Program-made: the position numbers and the translations under genes
Notes under the pieces: generated by a model
Told to the model about the DNA's origin: nothing
The model's input: only the letters and a program-made list of their open reading frames with translations
Databases searched by the model: none
Source of the DNA: Gammaproteobacteria bacterium
GTDB taxonomy: Bacteria; Pseudomonadota; Gammaproteobacteria; SZUA-229
Length of the DNA stretch: 40,722 nt
Assembly: GCA_022340645.1 (NCBI GenBank)
Contig: JAJDNP010000029.1
Span: 1 to 40,722 of the forward strand
Direction of reading: 5' to 3'
Shown here: positions 25,928-33,694 of the stretch, piece by piece
Position numbering within the stretch: the first letter of the stretch is position 1
How the letters are laid out: each line of letters begins with the position of its first letter

Positions 25928-27682
25928 ATGAGTTATCAGGTACTGGCGCGAAAATGGCGTCCACAAAATTTTCAGCAGCTGGTTGGGCAGGAGCATGTTC
26001 AACGTGCCCTGGTTAATGCACTGAATGACGACAGGTTACACCATGCCTATCTGTTTACCGGTACGCGCGGCGTTGGCAAAACCACGATAGCCCGAATATT
26101 TGCAAAATCCCTGAACTGTGAAACCGGCATTACTTCTACGCCCTGTGGAAAATGTGCGACCTGTGTTGAAATAGCTGAAGGCCGCTATGTGGATTTAATT
26201 GAGGTGGATGCTGCATCACGCACGGGTGTCGATGAGACCCGTGAACTGCTGGAAAACGTGCAATACGCGCCGACACGCGGGCGATATAAAGTCTATTTGA
26301 TTGATGAAGTACACATGTTTTCGAAAAGCAGTTTTAATGCCTTGCTGAAAACACTCGAAGAACCGCCGCCGCATGTAAAATTTCTGCTGGCGACTACCGA
26401 CCCGCAAAAATTACCGGTTACCATTCTGTCTCGATGTTTGCAGTTTAACCTGAAGCGGCTGCCGGTGAGCTTAATCATCAGCCATTTGCAGCATATATTA
26501 ACGGCAGAAAATGTTGAACATCATGTCGTCGCCCTGCAGTTAATCGCTGAGGCCGCTGATGGCAGTATGCGAGATGCCCTGAGTTTGCTGGACCAGGCGC
26601 TTGCTTTTGGCGGCGGCGCTGTGCAGGAACAGGAAGTACGCGACATGCTGGGCAGTGTGTCACGCGACAAAGTGATTGGCCTGTTAAAAGCCGTGCTACA
26701 GCGAGATGCAACGCAAACCATGAAGGCGGTTGCCGTGCTGGCTGAGTTCTCGCCTGACTTTGAAAACGTGCTGGCTGAATTATTAAGTTTGTTGCATCAC
26801 ATGAGCCTGGCAAAAACGGTACCCGAGGCATTAGATGAGTTTGTCAGTAATCGTGATATTTTACTGCAGTTAACAGAAGACGTAACCGCAGAGGATTTAC
26901 AGCTGTTTTACCAGATTGCATTGATTGGCCGCAGAGATCTGCCCTTGTCTCCGGATGCAAGAAGCGGCTTCGAGATGATCCTGTTACGTATGCTGGCTTT
27001 CAGGCCGGCAACTGCAGATGCTAGCCGTATAAGTCAATCGACGGCTCAAGTTAATTCCCGTTCGAATGCTCATTCGCCCACAGAGCAACATCATTCGTCA
27101 CAAAATAAAAAACATGCCGCCTCGGATAAGGCGAAGACTGTGGCAAATTCGAGCGCTCCGCTTAGTTCGACCGGTGGCGTGGCAGATGCTGATGCTACAA
27201 AGTCGGGATCTATCCCGCCTGCAGTAAAATCTGCAGCTATCGCTGAAAACGCTGCACAGCTCGCTAAGCCAGCAGTGGTACCATCAGCGCAGACCGTATC
27301 AGGCGACTGGCGGGAAATTGTGAGTGTGCTTGGTTTAGGCGGGCTGGTTAAACAGCTTGCGATAAACTGTACAATGAAACAGCGAGATGGCAACAATATT
27401 GTTTTGCAAATTGCTGCCGGGCATCGCAATTTGCTTAATGCAAAGGCAAAACAGCGGTTACAGCAGGCTTTAGGTGAATATTTTAATATTGATGCGAAAC
27501 TTGATATCGAGGTAACGAGCCAGGTCAATAGTGAATCACCCGCACAAACAATACAGCGTGAAACCGTTCAACGGCAAAAACAGGCAGAGCAGTCGATTAT
27601 TGAAGACAGTTTTACCCAGGCATTAAAAGATAAGTTTAATGCAGAGATAATTCCGGGGTCGGTAAAACCAGTGAATAGTTAA
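25928..27682 (+). CDS. dnaX: DNA polymerase III subunits tau/gamma
   Basis: DnaX forms the clamp-loader ATPase of the replicase. The N-terminus MSYQVLARKWRP fixes the start at ATG 25928, giving 584 residues, although the frame is open from 25907. Walker A is GTRGVGKT (45-52). The zinc-binding cysteines are Cys64, Cys73, Cys76 and Cys79, and Walker B is DEVH (126-129). AAA+ domains I-III run to about residue 360. A low-complexity Ser/Ala/Lys linker follows (about 365-455), then the tau-specific C-terminal domain. No canonical A-AAA-AAG frameshift site is seen. The last codons and stop (PVNS) lie inside a GTGAATAGT-type repeat. Confidence 0.97.
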   Translation: MSYQVLARKWRPQNFQQLVGQEHVQRALVNALNDDRLHHAYLFTGTRGVGKTTIARIFAKSLNCETGITSTPCGKCATCVEIAEGRYVDLIEVDAASRTGVDETRELLENVQYAPTRGRYKVYLIDEVHMFSKSSFNALLKTLEEPPPHVKFLLATTDPQKLPVTILSRCLQFNLKRLPVSLIISHLQHILTAENVEHHVVALQLIAEAADGSMRDALSLLDQALAFGGGAVQEQEVRDMLGSVSRDKVIGLLKAVLQRDATQTMKAVAVLAEFSPDFENVLAELLSLLHHMSLAKTVPEALDEFVSNRDILLQLTEDVTAEDLQLFYQIALIGRRDLPLSPDARSGFEMILLRMLAFRPATADASRISQSTAQVNSRSNAHSPTEQHHSSQNKKHAASDKAKTVANSSAPLSSTGGVADADATKSGSIPPAVKSAAIAENAAQLAKPAVVPSAQTVSGDWREIVSVLGLGGLVKQLAINCTMKQRDGNNIVLQIAAGHRNLLNAKAKQRLQQALGEYFNIDAKLDIEVTSQVNSESPAQTIQRETVQRQKQAEQSIIEDSFTQALKDKFNAEIIPGSVKPVNS

Positions 27683-27829
27683 TAGTGAACAGTGAATAAC
27701 GTAGTATCAAAATGATTCAGGCTGTCATCCTGAACGATAGTGAAGGATCTTATGATCGAGATGTTAAGATTTCTCCCGTTGGTCGAGATGACAGCTTTCG
27801 AAGCAGTTAACAGTGAATAGTGAACAGTA
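27669..27829. repeat. AACAGTGAATAGTGAACAGT-type repeats around an imperfect hairpin
   Basis: GTGAATAGT/GTGAACAGT words occur at 27669-27697 and, in the same orientation, at 27807-27829. Between them, CTGTCATCCTGAACGATAG (from 27722) and a 3' segment ending in GTCGAGATGACAG form an imperfect inverted repeat. The unit fills the whole dnaX-ybaB gap, and its left copy overlaps the last codons and the stop of dnaX. Confidence 0.75.
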
Positions 27830-27840
27830 AGAGGTAGTTT

Positions 27841-28164
27841 ATGAAAGGTGCAATGGGCAATATGCTGAAGCAGGCGCAAAAAATGCAGGAAGATATGCAA
27901 AAAGCGCAGCAGGAAATCGCTAATATGGAAGTCGAAGGCCAGGCAGGCGGCGGCATGGTGAAAGTACTGATGAATGGTCGACATGAATTACGCCGTGTTA
28001 GCATCGATGACAGTCTAATGCAGGATGATAAGGAAATGATTGAAGATTTGCTGGCCGCTGCGGTAAATGATGCCGTCAGAAAAATCGAGCAGGAATCTAC
28101 CGCAAAAATGTCAGGACTGACAGCAGGCCTAAATCTGCCAGGTGGGATGAAATTGCCTTTTTAG
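27841..28164 (+). CDS. ybaB: YbaB/EbfC nucleoid-associated protein
   Basis: This is a small homodimeric DNA-binding protein of 107 residues, tweezer-shaped in known structures and thought to influence nucleoid organisation or RecR-linked repair. It has the family features [23 protein letters not shown] (N-terminal helix), [25 protein letters not shown] and [18 protein letters not shown], with the Gly/Leu/Pro-rich tail [11 protein letters not shown]. It lies in the conserved dnaX-ybaB-recR block. The start at ATG 27841 sits 12 bases after the repeat, with AAGAGG upstream at 27828-27833. Confidence 0.96.
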   Translation: MKGAMGNMLKQAQKMQEDMQKAQQEIANMEVEGQAGGGMVKVLMNGRHELRRVSIDDSLMQDDKEMIEDLLAAAVNDAVRKIEQESTAKMSGLTAGLNLPGGMKLPF

Positions 28165-28295
28165 ATTGGTCTGATGAGATTATTTCTGTTCGCAGGTGCG
28201 AAAAAAATGTACCGAACATTTTTTCACTCCGCCCCATCAGGGTTAGCATGCAATTTGCTCCATACGATTTAGTCGCACCATTAAACGATATTATT

Positions 28296-28892
28296 ATGTC
28301 ACCATTATTACAGCAATTAATCGATGCCTTAAAATGCCTGCCCGGTGTGGGACCGAAATCCGCACAGCGCATGGCATTTTATTTGCTTGAGCGTGATCCG
28401 GACGGTGCAAAAAATCTTTCATCGGCACTCACCGAAGCAGTTGAGAAAATCGGTCATTGCTCAATGTGCCGCACCTTGAGTGAGACTGAATTGTGTGAGA
28501 TATGCAGCAGTGCATCCAGGGATAGCAGTATATTGTGTGTCCTTGAAACGCCAGCCGATGTGTTTGCAATTGAGCAGACCGCTGAGTTCCGTGGTAAATA
28601 TTTTGTTCTGATGGGGCATCTGTCTCCATTAGACGGTATCGGACCCGCAGAGCTGGGGTTAAGTCTGCTTGAAGGCAGGCTGGCAAGCGGTGAAATTAAG
28701 GAATTAATTCTGGCCACAAACCCTACCGTTGAAGGCGAAGCGACCGCTTATTATATTTCCAATATGGCGGCCAAACATCAGGTGTTGACTACGCGGATTG
28801 CACATGGTGTCCCGCTCGGCGGTGAGCTGGAATATATTGATGCGGGTACCCTGGCGCACGCATTTAGCGGCCGTCAGCGATTCGATTCCTGA
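28296..28892 (+). CDS. recR: recombination protein RecR
   Basis: RecR forms a ring on DNA and with RecO (10139-10876) loads RecA at gaps. The 198-residue protein has a helix-hairpin-helix ([20 protein letters not shown]), a four-cysteine zinc finger ([16 protein letters not shown]) and the Toprim domain ([17 protein letters not shown]). It ends in [15 protein letters not shown] and [15 protein letters not shown]-like segments typical of the family. The frame is open to 28248, but the ATG at 28296 gives the usual length (E. coli 201). Confidence 0.97.
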   Translation: MSPLLQQLIDALKCLPGVGPKSAQRMAFYLLERDPDGAKNLSSALTEAVEKIGHCSMCRTLSETELCEICSSASRDSSILCVLETPADVFAIEQTAEFRGKYFVLMGHLSPLDGIGPAELGLSLLEGRLASGEIKELILATNPTVEGEATAYYISNMAAKHQVLTTRIAHGVPLGGELEYIDAGTLAHAFSGRQRFDS

Positions 28893-29005
28893 TTGTATTC
28901 GAAAATGATTTGCTGGATTGAGGTCAAATTGACAAATATCAACACATTTGTCATGTGCCTGAGTTTAAATGAACATTTATGGCGTAATATCAATAAGTTA
29001 AGATT

Positions 29006-29098
29006 TGTAGATTCGGATTTATTCGGACAACTAAGCTAACCATTATCGTCATCGTCCGAATAAATCCGAATCTACACCGAATAAATTCGAACCTACAA
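29006..29098. repeat. three-arm inverted repeat, TGTAGATTCGGATTTATTCG type
   Basis: Arms at 29006-29028 and 29054-29076 are perfect 23-bp reverse complements separated by 25 bases. A third, diverged arm at 29077-29098 repeats the right arm in tandem with about two differences (CCGAATAAATTCGAACCTAC). They occupy the gap between recR and the HIT gene, about 43 bases before the HIT start, and could fold into a long hairpin in RNA or single-stranded DNA. Confidence 0.85.
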
Positions 29099-29141
29099 TA
29101 GTAGCGCTTGATTTACAGACACTACTACATGAGGGATAGTT

Positions 29142-29486
29142 ATGACTGACTGCTTATTCTGCAAAATTCGCGATGGAGATATCCCTGCCGATATTGTCTA
29201 CCAGGACGATGCCGTGGTTGCGTTTAACGATGTTAATCCAGTGGCGCCGGTGCATGTTTTGCTTATCCCCAAAAAGCATATATCGACAGTGAATGATGTA
29301 TCAGCCAAGGAAGAAGCGATTATGGGTAAACTGTTTTCAGCAGCAAAAAATATAGCTGAGCAACTGGGTGTAAGCGATGATGGATATCGCCTGGTTGTAA
29401 ACTGTAATGCTAATGCCGGACAGGTCATTTTTCATATTCATATGCATATGCTGGCCGGACGCAACATGGGCTGGCCGCCAGGCTAG
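29142..29486 (+). CDS. hinT: HIT-family nucleoside phosphoramidase-like protein
   Basis: HinT proteins hydrolyse purine nucleoside phosphoramidates and adenylates in the cytoplasm. The 114-residue protein has the N-terminal CLFCKIRDGDIPADIVYQDD, PVAPVHVLLIPKKHI, and the histidine triad segment QVIFHIHMHMLAGRNMGWPPG (His-x-His-x-His-x-x). Start and length fit the family. The stop codon TAG (29484-29486) lies within the first bases of a 22-bp terminal inverted repeat of the adjacent 249-bp element. The protein end GWPPG is nevertheless typical, so function is probably intact. Confidence 0.94.
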   Translation: MTDCLFCKIRDGDIPADIVYQDDAVVAFNDVNPVAPVHVLLIPKKHISTVNDVSAKEEAIMGKLFSAAKNIAEQLGVSDDGYRLVVNCNANAGQVIFHIHMHMLAGRNMGWPPG

Positions 29487-29731
29487 CCCGAATATTTCAT
29501 AGGAACACTGAAAATATCACTTAACATTATGATTATAAAAAGAAATATAGGTGTATTAGAAAAGTACACTATGCACTCGGCATCGCTATGCAGTTTTTGG
29601 GAAAATCTCAGCGGCCATTTTGATCGATTCGTCTGTAACCATAGCTATGGCTATGCTTTTCAACGAATCGATCAAACTGACTCACTGAGATTTCTCCACA
29701 ACTCTGCATTCCTATGAAATATTCGGGCTAG
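29483..29731. mobile_element. 249-bp MITE-like element with 22-bp perfect terminal inverted repeats
   Basis: Terminal arms at 29483-29504 and 29710-29731 are perfect 22-bp reverse complements, beginning CTAGCCCGAATATTTC. Inside are nested pairs: AAATCTCAG (29603-29611) with CTGAGATTT (29685-29693), and a 13-bp pair TTGATCGATTCGT (29620-29632) with ACGAATCGATCAA (29663-29675). The element carries no transposase frame; its one short open frame follows the hairpin and is not supported. It fits a non-autonomous transposon remnant. Target-site duplications cannot be judged because the outermost CTAG is itself palindromic. Confidence 0.75.
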
Positions 29732-29751
29732 TAAGTATTAATCAACAGTCT

Positions 29752-30801
29752 ATGCGTATGAGAATTTATATATTCCTTGTTGCTTTATTGTTCAGCGTTA
29801 ACGCCGACAGCGCGCCGCATGGTGATCAGTTGTATGTCACGCACTGCTCTTCCTGCCATGGACTCGATGGCATGGGCGGTGTAGGTGTGCCGATCGCGCT
29901 TACTTCTTTCCTGAATAGTGTCTCCAACGAGTTCCTGAAAAAAACAATTCGTCATGGGCGGCCAGGCAGAATTATGCCCGCGTTTGCGTATCTCAGCGAT
30001 GCGCAGCTGGTAGCCATTGTCAAATATATCAGGTCCTGGTCAGATAAGCCGGCGCCCGTTGAAGACACTACAACTATTGTAGGTGATCGCAAGCGCGGAC
30101 AGCAGCTGTTTACAAAATATTGCATACGCTGCCATGGTGAAGACGGGCGCGGCGGTCAGGGCACCGGTGTGACGCTTTCCAGGAAACGGGACTTGCCGAT
30201 TATAGCGCCAGCCCTGAATAACCCGGGATTTCTGGCTGCCGCCAGTGATGTCATGATACGCGATACTATTATGCTGGGGCGCGAAGGAACGCCAATGACA
30301 TCCATGCTGGTTGCCGGACTGTCTGAAGAAGACATCAATGATATTGTTTCTTATATTCGTTCATGGCAGAAATCATCTATTGAATCCATTCAAATGGACA
30401 GGCATGCCAGGCAAGAACCGCCCGTCATCGTGATGGATTCTCCCTACGGTCTGGATGAGACGGTTGAAAATTTAAAACAGGCGATTATCGACCAGAACTT
30501 CACATTAATACGTGTCGATTATCTTGAACATGGCCTGGTGGAGGAGGGCAAGGAAAACAAGAAACAGGTCGTGGTGCATTTCTGTAATTTTGATTTTCTG
30601 TTTCATGCGCTGGCAATCGATCCACGTGTAGGTATGTTTCTGCCTTGCCGCGTAACCATTATAGAAAAAGACGGAAAAGTCCAGTTAAGCACTATTAATC
30701 CGAAGCGATTAAGCAAATTATTCAATAACCAGGAACTGGATCAGGCATGCGATGAAATGTATGGTGTTTATAGCAAGCTGTTAGAGGACGCGACCTTATG
30801 A
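29752..30801 (+). CDS. dihaem cytochrome c with C-terminal DUF302 domain
   Basis: This is a 349-residue exported protein. The signal peptide occupies about residues 1-21. Two cytochrome c domains carry CSSCH (Cys32, Cys35, His36) and CIRCH (Cys124, Cys127, His128), with candidate methionine ligands in GRIMPAF and GTPMTSM. Residues about 228-349 are a DUF302 domain (PYGLDETVENLKQAIIDQNFTLIRVDYLE, FHALAIDPRVGMFLPCRVTI). It probably transfers electrons in the periplasm; its partner is unknown. ATGs at 29752 and 29758 are both possible and neither has a clear ribosome-binding site. It overlaps the next DUF302 gene by 4 bases. Confidence 0.88.
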   Translation: MRMRIYIFLVALLFSVNADSAPHGDQLYVTHCSSCHGLDGMGGVGVPIALTSFLNSVSNEFLKKTIRHGRPGRIMPAFAYLSDAQLVAIVKYIRSWSDKPAPVEDTTTIVGDRKRGQQLFTKYCIRCHGEDGRGGQGTGVTLSRKRDLPIIAPALNNPGFLAAASDVMIRDTIMLGREGTPMTSMLVAGLSEEDINDIVSYIRSWQKSSIESIQMDRHARQEPPVIVMDSPYGLDETVENLKQAIIDQNFTLIRVDYLEHGLVEEGKENKKQVVVHFCNFDFLFHALAIDPRVGMFLPCRVTIIEKDGKVQLSTINPKRLSKLFNNQELDQACDEMYGVYSKLLEDATL

Positions 30802-31259
30802 AAAGCCTGATTCAGCCTGTTATCGCCGTTATTCTGTTGAGCATGACAATGCCGCTGCTGGCAAATGATTTGTTGATGGTTCGCACGTCGCAGACATTTC
30901 CTGAAGCAATGCTGGCATTGCAAACTTCAATTAAAGAACACGGATACAATATTACACGTGTACAGCGCATTGACGTCGGATTAACAGGCAAGGGATATAA
31001 AACAGATAAATACCGTGTGGTGTTTGTTGGTAAACCGGAAGAAATTAAATACCTGGTGGACAAGTACCCGGTGCTGGCAGCATTTATGCCGCCGCAGATT
31101 TCTATTTTTGCCGAGGAAGAAGATACCGTGCTCATTACGGCGAATCCGAGTATCTATGCTGATATGATCGATGATGAAAAGGACAAGGTGATATTCAGGC
31201 GCTGGGAAAGTGATGTTTACTCCGTGTTTGATGATTTACGTAATGCAGCAGCCGAGTAA
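30798..31259 (+). CDS. secreted DUF302 protein
   Basis: This 153-residue protein has a signal peptide (residues 1-22, cleaved near LLA-ND) and a single DUF302 domain (TSQTFPEAMLALQTSIKEHG, YKTDKYRVVFVGKPEEIKYL, YPVLAAFMPPQISIFAEEED). The biochemical role of DUF302 is not established. It starts at the ATGA overlapping the end of the cytochrome gene, so the two are translationally coupled. Their domains are paralogous, which suggests a two-protein periplasmic unit or interaction through like domains. Confidence 0.85.
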   Translation: MKSLIQPVIAVILLSMTMPLLANDLLMVRTSQTFPEAMLALQTSIKEHGYNITRVQRIDVGLTGKGYKTDKYRVVFVGKPEEIKYLVDKYPVLAAFMPPQISIFAEEEDTVLITANPSIYADMIDDEKDKVIFRRWESDVYSVFDDLRNAAAE

Positions 31260-31261
31260 CA

Positions 31262-31450
31262 AAAAGTTATCAGTTGGCAGCAGGCGGTTATCAGAAAAAG
31301 AACAGTTGGCAGTCGACAGTTTGCAGTTATCAGAAGAGAAAGTTAACAGTTGGCAGTTATCAGTTAAAAGCAAAAAACTATTTTTAAAGCAGAAAATTTA
31401 TTTAAATTTTCTGCCATCTGCCATCTGCCATCTGCCATCTGCCAACTGCA
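31262..31450. repeat. CAGTTGGCAG word repeats with CTGCCAT tandem array
   Basis: From 31266 to 31370 the words CAGTTGGCAG, TTGCAG and TTATCAG recur in one orientation. From 31411 to 31445 there are four exact copies of the heptamer CTGCCAT, then CTGCCAA, then CTGC: the opposite orientation of the same word. Between them lies a 12-bp perfect hairpin GCAGAAAATTTA/TAAATTTTCTGC. The block fills the 300-base gap after the DUF302 gene and has no gene. A related pair is at 33925-33982. Confidence 0.8.
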
Positions 31451-31559
31451 ATGGTAACGCCTCTGCCTGTTGTGCCGCTTAATTATAAAACCCACGCGAC
31501 TCCGAATTCTTCCCTGAGGTAAGAAAAATTAACTTATTAATCAGAGGTTCCCTGGCTCC

Positions 31560-32363
31560 TTAAAAATAATATTTGTAGCTAAAAGATAATGCGGTTTGAT
31601 TTGAAACGCTGCGTGGTTCGGTAATGTCTATAGTGATGAAGCCGTTTGATATTGTTTTAGTATTGCTTCTACCAAAAGTCCAGCGCTGGTAATGGAGGCT
31701 TAAACCTAGCTCATTTCTATCGGAGAGTTTGTGTTGATATATCAGCGCTACAGAAATGCCTGAGCCATTGCCGAGTTGTAGTACAGGTTGCCCGAAATTT
31801 TGAGAGCTTAAATCAATTTTAATTGTGCCATGATTTATTTTAGATGTGCCAAATTCTAATAACCATTTATCCCTGCTGTTTTCAAATAAGGTTGTAAATA
31901 CGCCTATCTCAAATGACCACCATTGGTACTGTTCAAATAACCCGGAAATATTATTTTCCGGCAGGACATCTCGGTTCCATTGTTGCCATGTTGTTTTTCC
32001 ATAGATTGAGATATTGTTTTCCGTGGGGGACCAATTGAGTTTGTAAAATGCACGGTACAGCGTTTCATTTGTTCTGGTTGAATGGGGGATGCCTGATTGT
32101 AACTGGCCATTATAATCTACCTCTCCATCATATGCTTCAAATGAAATGGTATTGTTGAAATTGTTTAGATATTTGGATACTGTGAATGTAAAACCTGGAA
32201 TGATGCCGGCTTCTTTGTCTAAGGATTCATCTGTTGTATCAAACTCCTCATAGTTAAAATTCAGAAAATTAAGATTTAATTCTGCAGAGGTTTCGGCGAA
32301 AACGTGACGGGTAAGTATAAAGAGTGCAATAACAAACAGTAATCCGGACTTTGCATATAACAT
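31560..32363 (-). CDS. putative outer-membrane beta-barrel protein
   Basis: This 267-residue exported protein has a signal peptide (residues 1-23, cut after VFA) and alternating polar/aromatic strands (TISFEAYDGEVDYNG, YRAFYKLNWSPTENNISIYG, LGLSLHYQRWTFG). It ends in FSYKYYF, the C-terminal aromatic signature recognised by the BAM machinery. It therefore looks like a small outer-membrane barrel. I recognise no specific family, and substrate or function is unknown. It is downstream of the lipoprotein gene on the same strand, but a strong terminator separates them. Confidence 0.75.
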   Translation of the reverse strand: MLYAKSGLLFVIALFILTRHVFAETSAELNLNFLNFNYEEFDTTDESLDKEAGIIPGFTFTVSKYLNNFNNTISFEAYDGEVDYNGQLQSGIPHSTRTNETLYRAFYKLNWSPTENNISIYGKTTWQQWNRDVLPENNISGLFEQYQWWSFEIGVFTTLFENSRDKWLLEFGTSKINHGTIKIDLSSQNFGQPVLQLGNGSGISVALIYQHKLSDRNELGLSLHYQRWTFGRSNTKTISNGFITIDITEPRSVSNQTALSFSYKYYF

Positions 32364-32395
32364 ACTTTGATTATAGGTGAGTTATATTATCGGGC

Positions 32396-32427
32396 AAAAA
32401 AAACGCGGGCATAATGCCCGCGTTTTT
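32396..32427 (-). terminator. intrinsic terminator after the lipoprotein gene
   Basis: A 12-bp perfect stem (32401-32412 with 32414-32425, AAACGCGGGCAT/ATGCCCGCGTTT) is followed on the minus strand by an eight-base T-run. It ends transcription from the lipoprotein gene before the outer-membrane protein gene. The T-run on the plus strand makes it potentially bidirectional. Confidence 0.85.
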
Positions 32428-32444
32428 GTATGTTTCGATAATAA

Positions 32445-33320
32445 TTAGAAACTACCAGCAGTGCTGCCAGTATCCCAGGTGCCGGATACCGTACAGTCGC
32501 TATTGAAAGTGATTGAGCCAGATGATGAACTGCTGCCAGTAAAGTTGATGTTTCCACCATCCGGTACGGCGCCACAGCCACCGTATGTAATACCATTAAA
32601 GGTGATATTAACTTCGCCGTATGTTCCGTGGAAGAAGGATGCACTGCCACTAAAGCCGCTTGATGCGTCGCCAACGATACTGAAGTTCGTTATACGATGC
32701 GTTACGCCATCACTACCTACAAAGTCAGAATTAATTGTGCATGAGCTGTTTGTGCAGATCATTGTCATATTGACGGTTGTGGTACCGTTATCCGGGTCGG
32801 TAACCGTGAAGTTGCTATAGGTGATAGAAAAGTTGGATGGATTGCTAATATCGTCATAATCCATGAACACAGTACCATTAACGGTAATAGTGCTACCGCT
32901 AAGAGCGCAATTGTTATAGGTTATTGTGAGAGCGACAGGGCCGGATTGAACCTGCGGTATGTCTGAGATTGATGCGTTGCCAGAGGTGCACAGTCCAGAA
33001 GAAATATCCAGGCCTGCCGGCAGATTAGACGTATTTACACTGGATATTACTATATTGTTTAACTCATCCATGTTTGTTGTATTACTAATGCTAATAAGTG
33101 TCGGCAATCCCGTTGAAGCATCAGCCTTTTGAATAGCTTCACCTGAGGCTGTACCTATTGCTTCTGCATTAGTGCTATCGATTATAGCCGCAGTAGTTGT
33201 ACCGTCGAAAGTAATATTAGAAGTACCACCACCGCCGCCACCACTGCTGCTACAAGCTGTAATTAAAAATGCGCCCAGAAGGAGTGCAGTGGACGTTGGA
33301 AATGTTATAAATTTATTCAT
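32445..33320 (-). CDS. putative lipoprotein of unknown function
   Basis: This 291-residue protein has a lipoprotein signal peptide ending in the lipobox LITAC (residues 19-23, lipidated Cys23). A flexible SSSGGGGGG tether follows, then a Ser/Thr/Gly/Asn-rich body of repeated beta-like segments (VNGTVFMDYDDISNPSNFSITYSNF, FNGITYGGCG, ITFNSDCTVSGTWDTG). Position +2 is serine, which favours outer-membrane sorting. Several cysteines in the body may form disulfides. No family is recognised. A strong terminator follows at 32396-32427, so it is probably a single-gene transcript. Confidence 0.75.
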   Translation of the reverse strand: MNKFITFPTSTALLLGAFLITACSSSGGGGGGTSNITFDGTTTAAIIDSTNAEAIGTASGEAIQKADASTGLPTLISISNTTNMDELNNIVISSVNTSNLPAGLDISSGLCTSGNASISDIPQVQSGPVALTITYNNCALSGSTITVNGTVFMDYDDISNPSNFSITYSNFTVTDPDNGTTTVNMTMICTNSSCTINSDFVGSDGVTHRITNFSIVGDASSGFSGSASFFHGTYGEVNITFNGITYGGCGAVPDGGNINFTGSSSSSGSITFNSDCTVSGTWDTGSTAGSF

Positions 33321-33473
33321 TAATATCTCCTTGATGATTCCATAAATAAGCAGTTAATTTTGTACATTTCCATGATTCAGCTATGATTGTAGAATAATAT
33401 TTCAGTAAAGACATAAAAGTCCTTATTGTATGTATTTGATTTTATGAGGCGTTTTATTTAATTAAAAAGCCGG

Positions 33474-33500
33474 TTGAGAAATTACGTATTTTTTGATAGT
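33474..33500 (+). promoter_or_regulatory. candidate promoter of the tRNA-Val locus
   Basis: TTGAGA (33474-33479) and GATAGT (33495-33500) are separated by 15 bases, and a G+C-rich stretch GCGCCC (33505-33510) follows, as in stringently controlled tRNA promoters. It would start transcription just before the broken tRNA-Val copy at 33516. The spacing is shorter than ideal, so this is tentative. Confidence 0.4.
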
Positions 33501-33515
33501 GTTCGCGCCCTTAAC

Positions 33516-33654
33516 AGGCGCGTAGCTCAGTTGGTTAGAGCGCTTCCTTGACATGGAAGAGGTCGGTGGTTCGACAAAATCGTCGGGAACGATTTTGAAC
33601 GCCTGATTTGTAGGCGGCCCGCAGGGCGGAGGGCAGGAGCCCGGAGTAATCCAC
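33516..33654 (+). pseudogene. broken tRNA-Val copy with element in T-loop
   Basis: Bases 33516-33574 are identical to the first 59 bases of the intact tRNA-Val (33695-33753), ending GGTTCGA in the T-loop. A 74-nt hairpin element follows (33575-33648), then ATCCAC (33649-33654), which is the rest of the T-arm. The 3' acceptor strand and CCA are then missing. With no acceptor 3' half, the copy cannot be aminoacylated. Confidence 0.9.
33575..33648 (+). mobile_element. four-hairpin tRNA-inserted element, copy Val-A
   Basis: A 74-nt element in the T-loop of the broken tRNA-Val. Hairpin 1 is CAAAATCGT/ACGATTTTG (33575-33583, 33589-33597) with loop CGGGA. Hairpin 2 is CGCCT/AGGCG (33600-33604, 33612-33616). 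Hairpin 3 is GCCC-GCA-GGGC (33617-33627). Hairpin 4 is GGGC-AGGA-GCCC (33631-33642). It ends GGAGTA and is the same length as copy Val-B. Confidence 0.85.
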
Positions 33655-33694
33655 AGTTTAGAGTTGTACCTGTAATAGTTTTAAACAAGAATTC

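Noticed and set aside
27095-27115. A-rich run in dnaX as a programmed frameshift site
   Set aside because: In frame it reads T-AAA-AAA-C rather than the A-AAA-AAG heptamer. There is no close stop in the -1 frame and no clear Shine-Dalgarno or stem stimulator, so a gamma product by this route is not supported.
29529-29717. 62-residue open frame inside the 249-bp element
   Set aside because: It follows the nested inverted repeats of the element, has no family features, and is best explained by the hairpin sequence.
31411-31445. CRISPR array
   Set aside because: The unit is a 7-bp perfect tandem without spacers, and no cas gene is present.
33575-33648. Group I or other self-splicing tRNA intron
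   Set aside because: The element is only 74 nt, has no intron core motifs, lies in the T-loop rather than the anticodon loop, and the flanking tRNA copies are incomplete.
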